Shown here in pieces: positions 1-9,293 of a stretch of DNA of 64,000 nucleotides. The notes below the pieces were generated by a model. It was not told the DNA's origin. It ran no database searches and worked only from the letters and a program-made list of their open reading frames with translations. The translations under genes were made by a program, and so were the position numbers. The stretch comes from Harmothoe impar (Eukaryota > Annelida > Polychaeta > Phyllodocida > Polynoidae), in NCBI GenBank assembly GCA_947462335.1, contig OX381705.1:46700175-46764174 (forward strand), written 5' to 3'. How positions within the stretch are numbered: position 1 is the stretch's first letter; every line of letters starts with the position of its first letter.

Positions 1-1650
1 TTCCTTTACCATTGGGGCTGGGGAACCTTTCAGAGGGAAATATCTTGGAAAACTTTGGAAATCTAGACTTGAAATGGTGAATTCTGATGCATTTCTGAAT
101 ACCATAGCTCAAATCTGTTTCATCCCATACTCATGAGGCACAATTTCTATCAATGCTGGAGCATCCTGGCCCATGTATTTGAGATTCTGCTGTGACCTAA
201 GTCTAGACTTGAAATGGTGTAGTCTGAGGGATTTCGGTTCACAATATATTAACTCTTTATTGAAGAAAACTTTGAAAATCTTGATGTAACATAACATGTA
301 CATTCTTATGAAATGTTAAAATAATATACCCAGCCCCAGCTTCTATTAGAAAGGGGAAGATCAGGGGACAGGGGAGGGAGGGCTGTGGGAATGGAACAGA
401 GCGTGTGAAATAAAGTAGGGAAATGGGACGGAAAGTTTTGGAAAATATTAAAGTCAAATGGTGTATTCTGTTGCAATTAGAAAATGGATTATAACTTTAG
501 TTCTATTTGGAATATTTTCAGAAAGATTACAGTTTTAGAAAGCTTGAGACAAGGAGAAAATTCCCAAGAGGCTTGTCGCCAATTTCAAGGTCAGTGTCGC
601 CACTTTTTGGCGACATGGCGACAGCTGCCCAGCCCTGCAAGTTGAGTCAGTTCTTTGAAAACCTGATAATAAGCAAACCTTGTACATGCTACATGAGCGC
701 TCATTTATTGATATTTCTTTGTTCCGTCAAGTTAACAAATGTACACAGCATTCCGAATGTGACTATTTGTTAATAAACGAGGTTCGCGAGATCTCATTGA
801 AACAAAAAGTTTAAGTCAATTTATTCAGATTTAACAGTAACGTTTGATTGGTCGTAGAAACTACAGTCAACTACAGAGCTGGCATTTGGTGGGTTTTTTT
901 ATATATAAAGATCTAAATGCTACATGTTTACATCCTAAACACCTACCCTTCAGTAGATACTAAACACCTTAACATATCTAACATAACCGTTTAGATGTTT
1001 AGAATAAAGGTGTTTAATTCGTAAACAAAAGGATTCAAAGACACAAATGCTCGGAGGAAATTATTTTCCTTAGAAACCCTCAGAAAAGGTTTCATAGAAA
1101 CGTTTGGAAACTTTGGAAAACTTTTTCTTTGTTAGCTGGGAGATATATAACTGAATCTCTGACCAGTCGGTTCTGAAATAACTATAGAACACTCTCTTGT
1201 TATGTCTAAAGGACGTCGATAAAGGGAGGCAACGAGCAGTCGAGACTGTGACAAGGTTTTGGCATGCCATAGGATCATCATTTGTCATCGGTTCAATACA
1301 GATAAGGTTATGTGAGTACCCTGTCAGATTGGACTGGGCTGTATATGTGGCAACGTCTATTATAGTCTACGTGATACCGCCACACAGAGACGTCATAACA
1401 TATTAGTACATTTGTAAATTGACCATCTGACATAGATCTTCTTCAATAGTTGGCGTAGTCGATAATATGAATGGATACTCTGGAGAGGTAGGCTCCTCAC
1501 ATATTAGGTGACCAAAGTAGTTTGTTTTCTTTCTCTCTGTATACAAAAGAATGGTGAAACCGACCCCCGTAAGTGTCCTAAACTTAGGTCTACCACAGGT
1601 ATGCGTGGTATGTTCTTTTAGAGTCAAAGGGGAGGCTGCCTTCAGAATGA
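1..1650. other. Gene-free stretch with degenerate repeats
   Basis: I see no convincing exon here. A phrase CTAGACTTGAAATGGTG occurs at 63-79 and again at 203-219, with a weaker form near 451-470. Variants of GGAAAACTTTGGAAA recur near 48, 264, 431 and 1105. These look like remnants of an old repeat. The short open frames lack splice sites and protein-like composition. Confidence 0.5.
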
Positions 1651-1654
1651 TTCT

Positions 1655-1790
1655 CTTTAGGGGAGCCGTGGCTGATTAAGGGAGCCTAGGTGACTCCCTT
1701 GCTCATCTAAGGAAATCGTCACAGCTCCTAGGCTCACATACGGGAGTCACATAAGGACCAGGGATCCCCTAGATTAGGGGGTTGGGGGTG
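1655..1790. repeat. GGGAGTC-type dispersed repeat, copy 1
   Basis: This segment is rich in GGGAGCC, TGACTCCC and GGGAGTCAC. It shares a long phrase (ggctSattaagggagcctagRtgactccc) with 62670-62790 and is related to the TGACTCCC-rich tract at 60360-61440. It is probably a fragment of a non-autonomous mobile element. I could not define its ends. Confidence 0.5.
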
Positions 1791-1940
1791 TCATGGATAA
1801 CGATTTCGTATGCCAGATTCCTCATTCCCCAGACACAGTACTATTGGCCACAATAATATTATACTAGAAGATTTGGATATCCGGATAAATTTAATTGATG
1901 CATTGTTTCTTTTAGAGATATTTCAGAGGGGGGCACTTTC

Positions 1941-2092
1941 GTAGGTGTACCGTAGATTCTACTGTAGGTGCACAGTTGATTGTAGGTAAACAGTAGAGTC
2001 TACAGTAAATCTACAGTAGATTGTAGTGCAGCAGATTCTACTGTAGATCCACAGCAGATTGTACTGTGTACCTACAGTAACAATTTACAGTG
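1941..2092. repeat. CTACAGTA / TACTGTAG palindromic cluster
   Basis: About 150 bp consist of degenerate copies of CTACAGTAGATT in both orientations (for example CTACTGTAGGTGCACAG, CTACAGTAAATCTACAGTAG, CTACTGTAGATCCACAG). The tract can fold on itself in several registers. No coding potential is seen. It may be a short satellite or the core of a palindromic element. Confidence 0.6.
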
Positions 2093-2099
2093 CAGGGCT

Positions 2100-3348
2100 C
2101 CCACACTTTATGGCAGGGCTGTTATTCGTGGACTGGTATTTCTTCCCGAGTGGAAAGTCAATACGCGAGAAATTGGGGAAGGGAAATTCGCAATTGGGAA
2201 ATTGAATGGCAATCACATCGATGAGGACAAAGGTGGCCATTCATTGCAGAGCAAGACAAAAGAAAATCAATCAAGTCATTAAACTATCAATCAGTGTGTT
2301 TCCTTCTGGAAAAGGTGGTTTCTCAGTTTGAATATGGGTATTGTTACCGAGGCTTGTAATTACCGGGTAATGGCAATTTCAATGCAATTTATTTCAATTT
2401 AATTCAGAGGGCTAATAGGCCCACTGATAATGAGAGATTTGCCTCTCGTACCCATACTCGTGTACTGTGCTTAATTATCATAGATAGCTTAAAATGACAA
2501 CTAGCAAAATAATGGAGCTAGTCCTTCAAGACAGATTTGGGCACTTTGAGGATGGTTCAAGGTGCCCCAATTTTTGTTGTTCAATGAACCCCATGCCGAC
2601 CATCATAGATAAGGTTGAATTAATTCAAATTACATAACACCTTCAGGATTTAAATCAGGTTTTACGCAAGCATTTAGATATATACTTTGACCTCCATATA
2701 GATCTTAGGCCAGCAATATTTTGTAACAACATAGGGAAAAAAAGTTTAATAATTGCTGCTCTCAAATGTATTATAAGGAGGTAATATGGCAAACTGCTGG
2801 AAAATTCCCAAAGGAATAGCAAAGAGAGCATGTGGTTCAACGTGCCCAGGTGGTCAACGTGCCCCTCTCTCCCCTACTCAGCAAGCATTACCATCTCTCA
2901 TATATATAACTGACAAAAGATCTTTCTCCTGAGAAGTATCAGACCCCTCTTCTAGAATGGAAGGACAAGTTGTTGCTTTTTGGGGGTGCAGAGGGGTCCC
3001 CCCCCCCTCAGGTCGGAAAGTCGCCGAAATTAAAGACCATTTTTACTATAACCAAATTTTCCAAAAGTCAACAGGTCGCTTTTATTATTGTACCAGGTCG
3101 CCAGGTCGCATGGAAAACAGCCCAGGTCACCAGGTCACTTTTGACCCCTCTGGAGCCACCTTTTTGGCACCATGGATATGATTTTCACTTTTCCCCATGC
3201 CAAGCTGAGCGGCTACATGACTGGTGGCAGAACTCAATATTTGGTTCTTGGTTTGAAGGTAGTTGTGTCAGATCGGGTAGATCTCTCAGGGCAGGGATGT
3301 CCATGGTAGAACACCGGTTGTAGTTGATAAAAAGATGTGTCTCGATCA
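2100..3348. other. Gene-free stretch with an AGGTCR cluster
   Basis: No gene is recognised. A short cluster of CAGGTCG and CAGGTCA copies lies at 3009-3147. It includes two direct repeats with 2-bp spacing: AGGTCG cc AGGTCG (3093-3108) and AGGTCA cc AGGTCA (3123-3138). The rest is ordinary AT-rich sequence. Confidence 0.45.
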
Positions 3349-3736
3349 GGGGCCCATTTCTCAAGTTTGAACGGTTCATTTTGCTTAATATTCAGTGAAC
3401 GATTCATGCAACCCTTACACATAGCAGTGAACGATTTATGCAGCCCCTTACATATAGCTGAATCGTCCAGGTATATATGGCTATCAAATAATCATCCCTG
3501 CCTGCCTGCCTGCCTGCCTGCCTCCCTGCTTCCCTGCCCCTAGCCCCCCTCCCTGCCTGCCTCCCTGTCTGCCTCCCTGCCTCCCCCTCTCTCTGGACTC
3601 AAGCTCTGGACGAGCGCTAGCTCTGGACGAAAACTCTGGACGAAAGCCATGCATTGGACAATTTGCTCTGTACAATTTTACCAGATATTCATGTTTTGCT
3701 TATGATGCGATCGTTTCCCATTTAGAAATGGGCCCC
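3349..3736. mobile_element. 388-bp MITE-like element, TIR GGGGCCCATTTCT
   Basis: The segment begins with GGGGCCCATTTCT and ends with its exact reverse complement (3724-3736). Inside are two 37-bp-spaced copies of CAGTGAACGATTYATGCARCCC, a (CCTG)n tract at 3496-3593 and four copies of CTCTGGACGAAA-like words at 3590-3648. No open frame of note is present. A related terminal phrase (CCCCCATTTCTCAAAGGGTCC) occurs at 54197. I could not see a clean target duplication, so the superfamily is open. Confidence 0.55.
3496..3593. repeat. (CCTG)n / CCTCCCTG microsatellite
   Basis: An uninterrupted run of CCTG units grades into CCTCCCTG and CCTGTCTG variants. It lies inside the 3349-3736 inverted-repeat element. 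Confidence 0.9.
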
Positions 3737-5220
3737 AGATCCCAGTCTGTTCTATCATGGCAGATCCCTGAAATCAACAGGCCAATAACGATAACCATAT
3801 ATAATCTGAGCAAACCCTTTGTGACTGTAGCTTAAAATGAATAACAAATTGAACACATCAGCTATGGCAGGTGGCAACAGTGTTCAGCTGGGCTGTATCG
3901 GTAAGACTGGATCAACCGCCATATTGGTTTCCCAATTCAAAGTAACATTACTCATAGTCAGTATTGAATAAAAATGAGCGCCACAACCAAGTAAGATTGT
4001 TTTTGAATATCAAAGTATAGCTTGATTAAGAGTATGCTCGAGAGAGATATAAAGAATGTTAAAATAGAATTTGCCAGATTGGGCAACGACTAGGGTTAGC
4101 CAGGCATTCAGCCCAACCTTAAATCCATGTTCACTCGTTCACGAATGCTACTCATCCATCCAACTCGAGCTGGTGACACTTGAGCTTTTGCTACTTTCAG
4201 TCAGTTTCATTGGAGACTCTAAAATAGTTGTTGTGGCCCTCATGCATCTAAAATAATGTTCTATAACGACCTGAAACCGATGTATTCTAGATGGACAGAA
4301 TAATATGAGCATTGGCCCATTTATGAAGCCTACTTTCTATGTATCCATTATAGACTGACCACCCTGATCATATCTAGGCATAAATATAACTACCACAAGC
4401 AAAGTTTTGTCAACTATCTGTTGCATGGTTATCCTTCTCTCTACTCATATTGCAACTATGCAGGATTTCCTATCATGTCTTCACATAACATCCATGGCAA
4501 GCAATGCCTTCTTATATTATGGGCGTCAGTGACGCGGCTTACCGTCGCTGATGCCTGCCTTGCACGTGTAGTCCTTGTGGCTTTGGCAGACAGCGCGCAC
4601 CAGAAACCAGCAGGCTGCAGCTTTTCGTGCCTCCGTGCTGCGACTTCAGAGAGCGGGACCATGCTCTCCAGCCCCTCTCCGATCGATCCGTAGCTCAGAC
4701 AAGCCTCTTCTCTGCTCCCAGCCCCAAAAAAGAAAAACCCACTACCTCTGGAAATAACAAGGACAATGCAATTACACGGGCGTGAAACCATCTAACTGAG
4801 TTGGCGTCTGAGTTGCCCCTTGTGGCTAAGTGTGAATTCTGCGTGGCTGAACTCTAGAGCTTCTCCAGAAAGCCAAAGTCTGGTGTGCTCCTGGTTTTAT
4901 CTAAATGCCGCTGATTTTAAAGCTTCCTTAGCATTGGAGTATACTAGCTAGTTACACACTAATGTACTGATGTTATGTAGTTCCCAATACACCATGTTTT
5001 ATCAGATAAGTAAATTACCAGTTATTCACATGGGGAAAAGAATCGACCTCCAATCTATATAATGCACAGTACAGCACATATTACACCTGAGACCTAATAT
5101 GGAATTATAAAGATAAAAGGTCTTTTGCATTGTGGATATCAGTGATAATGTTATTATTTCATCTTCCATGAAACTTTCGGAATAATGTCAATACAGCTCA
5201 TAAGGTGACGTCCAGGGAAT
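3737..5220. other. Gene-free flank left of the large transposon
   Basis: No gene can be supported. A GC-richer patch at about 4510-4740 has an open minus-strand frame bordered by plausible splice signals. The product is not recognisable, so I do not call an exon. Confidence 0.4.
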
Positions 5221-5224
5221 ACTT
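5221..5224. repeat. Target-site duplication ACTT, left copy
   Basis: ACTT directly precedes the left inverted terminus. The same four bases directly follow the right terminus (18835-18838). A 4-bp duplication is known for Sola, Chapaev and Ginger-type DNA transposons, among others. Confidence 0.8.
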
Positions 5225-5254
5225 GGCTCAAACCTCTGACCTATGTTGTTTTAG
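5225..5254 (+). repeat. Left terminal inverted repeat, 30 bp
   Basis: The repeat starts GGCTCAAACCTCTGAC and ends GTTGTTTTAG. Its reverse complement is at 18805-18834, with a single C/T difference at position 17. Similarity stops abruptly after base 30. Confidence 0.88.
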
Positions 5255-5790
5255 CTATTTCTGGCCCTTTTCAGGCTTATAGCCCTACAGAATAACCAGT
5301 TTTGCACCACTTTTTTCAAAAATTTGGGATATGTGAGAAAACATCCTAAGAATCCGGGAATTTTTTTTTTTTGTGTATTGGCCCAATATTTTCAGTTTTT
5401 GGCCCCTCCAAAGGTCCAAAACCCCCAAAAAACGACAAAAACCCTTAAAATGACATGTTTTACATGTCTCCCATGTCTCCTGAGACAGTAACAGCCTATC
5501 CCTAATATCATTTTCTATTAGGCCTATGGTATAGTCAATCGATTCACAAGGTTTTCACAAGATATGTACCGTATTTTTTTCTCCATAGGCTTTTAAGTGT
5601 GTATTGTCAGCACAATTTTCAAAAGTCTTTTCTTTTTGATAGCTCTATACAGTATATAAAGAATATCAACACATTATTCAGTGTATGCCAGATTGAACGG
5701 TAACTATTTGGTCTTATGCTGGAAAAAAAAAAATTTGAAAAAATTTCAATAATCTAGGCATTAGGAGCAAATGTGTATATCGATACATAA

Positions 5791-7266
5791 TTTCCGTCTC
5801 GGAATCACCCTCGGCATTTCACTGTCTCATAGGCCTTTGTATAACTTGATATCTAATTCTTCTTCCCACATGGTCTACTAGTGCCAGGGGAGTAAGTTAG
5901 AATAGGGTTGGTTGGTCGGGCTGGCCGATGTGTATTGCTTTCGGGTTGAAACAAGGTGTGAGCGCCTCGGGGTGATTCCGAGACATAAAATAGCGGTTCG
6001 AACGCGCCAAACTAGGAGGCGCCTAAGTCAAACGGGGACGCTGTCCTACATACGGGAACTTGCCAGTCGGCCATATTGGATGCTTCTCTTCTGCAGAAGA
6101 CAACAACACTGAGGAGGATCTTTCAATTTTCGCCGAAAAAGGGCCTAAAAGGTGAGGGATCGGAAAAATGTCCAACGTGTATTGATAGAATATGGTCTGT
6201 ACCCCCCCTACATGTACTTTCTGATACTTCAAATGACTTATATTCGCTGTAAAACACTTATTTACCACCTCGTTCGGCGAGATTTCGACCGGGCGCCATG
6301 CCGTTAGCGTCTGTATGGAGGCTGGCAGACCTGTGGGTGATTCCGAGACATAAATTAACGGCGAGTGAAAATTTCGCCTAACCTTTGTTTAATATCAGTG
6401 CATTGGTAAATATGTACCCAGAAACGATTGATTTTATGCTACTACGTTAGTGTGTGGTGTTATGTTGATATCCTTCATGTATTTGTCTATATTTTTGGCC
6501 AAGAAACGAAAAAAAATTCAAATTGTACTCGCAAATTCCGATGGAAATTCTCGAAATACAATACAAATACCTTTAGATTTGCTATTATTTGTACTTGCGA
6601 GTGTACCTGCACCTCCCCCCGATCGTTTTAGTATGTTTTGATAGAGTTTCCATCACATTTGTGAACATGGTGAGCAGTTTAGTAGAGCCACTACGGGTGC
6701 CGGGGTGGTGGGTGATTCCGAGACATAAATTAGCGGCGAGTGAAAATTTCACCTTACCTTTGTTTAATATCCTTGCATTGGTAAATATGTACTTGAAACA
6801 ATTGATTATATGCTACTACGTTACTGTGTGGTGTTTGGTTGATATCCTTCATGTATTTGTCTATATATTAGGCCCAGAAACGAACAATTTACCTAAATAA
6901 TTCACAAATTTTGTCGGGAATTCTTGAAATACCATACAAATACCTTTAGATTTGCTATTTTTTGTGCTTGAGAGGGTACCCACACATCCCCCCGATCATT
7001 TTAGTGTGTTATAAGAAAGAATATATCACTTTTGTGTAAATGGTGAGCCGGTTAGTGGGCACACTTTATTTTCCGTCTCGGAATCACCCTTGCGGGCGAC
7101 GAAACCCTAGAACTCGCGCACGCTTCTTAATATCTAATATATTTCAGTTCTTTCTGCTTGCCCTGTGTCATACCAGCCCTATCTAATGTACTGCACTCTA
7201 ATTCTGATGTTTCCTACCTTATTTTGTGGATTTGTGCAATTTTTATTTTCCGTCTCGGAATCACCC
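5791..7266. repeat. Left subterminal array of the 20-bp motif
   Basis: Six copies of GGGTGATTCCGAGACATAAA, or a variant with GACGGAAA, lie here. Forward copies start at 5970, 6335 and 6710. Reverse copies are at 5791-5810, 7070-7089 and 7247-7266. The intervals 6335-6709 and 6710-7089 are diverged tandem copies of one unit of about 375 bp. They share phrases such as CATTGGTAAATATGTAC and CTTCATGTATTTGTCTATAT. The other intervals have lengths of about 179, 365 and 177 bp but unrelated sequence. The motif was not seen outside the transposon. Confidence 0.8.
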
Positions 7267-7271
7267 GATCA

Positions 7272-7429
7272 TGTTTTCCCCCAATGAAACATACTTCCAC
7301 TCCTTCAATCGTTCCCATATTTTAAACCAGTATGCCCCCATGGTACTAGCATCTCCCCAAACGGTCATTTGGTTAATATCTGGAACTTTATTTTTGACGT
7401 ACCATGATAGTTTCACCTTTTGGGCTTGG
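7272..7429 (+). repeat. Internal direct duplication, copy A
   Basis: About 158 bp, from CCCCCAATGAAACATAC to TTTTGGGCTTG, are repeated with moderate divergence at 9034-9189. The copy nearest the gene lies just upstream of the first coding exon, so the two may be promoter or leader duplicates. The open frame across copy A includes a 20-bp motif copy and is probably not coding. Confidence 0.75.
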
Positions 7430-7777
7430 GATGCATGCATATGGCTTGATTACATTTCAGAAGACTTTAGGCTCTATAGAGTTGAGCCTATAACAGCCTG
7501 TAGAACCCCCCTTAGCCCAAAAGTGTTTTCTTCAAAATTTCATTTGGGTTCGCTGAAGAAAACGGCAACGTTCAGTTGTCAAGGTTTTGTTACACCGTTG
7601 CTAGGCAGCGCATGTTTGTGACGTCGTGATTGTCAGGTTTGGACAAAACACGCCAGTAGCTTGTCTCTGTGCCCGGACTATTTCACACTTTTAAATCACG
7701 CTTAAAACACAACTAAACCATTTAGGATTATATTAACATTCATCACCGTGAGTATCACAACTTTTAATTTCGAAATT

Positions 7778-8455
7778 ACGAGTCTAAACTTGTATTTTGT
7801 ACTTAGGCATTATATCAAAACCATTCTAAACTAACGGCCAGAATCATTGTCTTGTTTATACTCTGTGACTGTCTCTACTTTGACAGTTGTCTATTGAATG
7901 CTCAGTCCAAATCCTATTACATATGTTGCAGACTAGCCTGTGATGTTTATGTAGGCTAACTGAATCAGTTGTTTTCTTGCCGAGATCTCAAAGTTCTCCG
8001 ACATGTTTTAGCAGAGTTTAGAGTTGTCAACACTCTGTCAAATAAAACCAAAGCAGCGGCCGATATTGTCGTCTTATTTAGAACAACTCTGTCACTGTAT
8101 TTTAGCAGTTTTATATATTGTAAACCACATCTAGAATATCCATAAACTTGTGCAAACATACCCTCATTACATTCACAAAGTTTAGAGCTACGACAACGAG
8201 TCTAAAAGTGTATTTTGCAGTTTCACTTATATTGAAAATAGCGGCCGGAATCGTTTTCTAGTTTCGATCGACTCTGTCACTGTATTTTGGCAGTTCTATA
8301 TGTTGTAAACCACATCTAGAATATACACAGACTTGTGCAACCATTCCCCCATTACATGCACAAAGTTTAGAGCCTAGACATCGAGTCTAGAAGTACTTTT
8401 TAGCAGTATTACTTTTATTCAAAATAGCGGCCGACATTGTCGCCGACTTTTACGT
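7778..8455 (+). repeat. ~185-bp tandem repeats, 3-4 copies
   Basis: Units share GAGTCTARAAGTGTATTT, AAAATAGCGGCCG and GTAAACCACATCTAGAATAT. The GCGGCCG landmark recurs at 8056, 8241 and 8427, giving periods of 185 and 186 bp. A more decayed unit lies at 7778-7880. The stretch is non-coding and sits between the left subterminal array and the transposase gene. Confidence 0.75.
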
Positions 8456-8870
8456 TGCGAACTTTGCAACAGCATTCTGACAACTTCTCAGTCCTATCAA
8501 CCACAAACTCCTATTTATCGAGTTGTGTATACATTGGAAGACTCGGCTGCTTTAGTCAACTAAATTTTTGGGTGACAAATTAATCAAGTTTGAGGGTGTG
8601 AGCCTAGATATATCCGAAACTAAAAACGTTTCCGGCGAGATACGAAACTAAAAACGTTTCCAGTGGTGATAGACTTCAAAACATTGTCGACAAACCTGTC
8701 TCTCTACTGGTCAGTTTCATGAGGTTATACACGTAAAACCTTTCTAGAACAGGCCTATACCATGCAGGAAACGTCACTAATAGCCCCTGTGAGTAGGAAT
8801 GTAATTAGTATTGAATCTATTTCGATTTCGATTATGACTATTTAAATTAATGCCAACTGTCCGAGATTAC

Positions 8871-8956
8871 CCGGGAGACTCCCGGTTTCGGGTCAATTCT
8901 TGAGTGGTCTCCCGGTTGCCCTCCGTCTCCCGGTTTCTCCCGGTTTCTCCCGGTTT
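8871..8956. repeat. TCTCCCGGTT short repeat cluster
   Basis: Five to six copies of CTCCCGGTT occur in about 85 bp, together with an inverted copy (ACCCGGGAGACTCCCGG) at the left edge. Just upstream, ACTAAAAACGTTTCC appears twice (near 8620-8660). No function is evident. Confidence 0.7.
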
Positions 8957-9033
8957 TAAGCTTTCCAGAGCTGAAAGAATTTTTCAAATATTCCTACTAG
9001 AACCGAACCAGTCATTTAGTTAATATTTGTTCG

Positions 9034-9189
9034 TGTATTCCCCCCCTGAAACATACGTACACTCCTTCAATCGTTCCCATATCTTAACTCAGTATGCCCC
9101 CATGGTACTAGCATCTACCCAAACAGTCAGTTAGTTAATACTTGGAACTTTTTTTTGGTCCTACCTGGTGGTATCACCTTTTGGGCTTG
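9034..9189 (+). repeat. Internal direct duplication, copy B
   Basis: This is the second copy of the 7272-7429 segment, ending about 100 bp before the transposase start codon. It shares CACTCCTTCAATCGTTCCC, CAGTATGCCCCCATGGTAC and CACCTTTTGGGCTTG with copy A. Confidence 0.75.
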
Positions 9190-9293
9190 ATTCCCTGTAT
9201 GTGGCATGATTACTCTCCTGACCACTAACCACCACAGCCCAAATGTGTTTTCTTGTTACACTATGCTAACTGTCAACCTTTTTTTATTTAAAG

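Noticed and set aside
4545..4712. Possible minus-strand exon in a GC-rich patch with splice-like borders
   Set aside because: The only long frame has no recognisable product. A second frame (CQSHKDYTCKAGISD) looks protein-like but is short and begins after a stop.
7226..7621. 131-codon open frame near the left end of the transposon
   Set aside because: It runs through a 20-bp motif copy and half of a duplicated non-coding segment whose second copy (9034-9189) is not open in the same way. No domain is seen.
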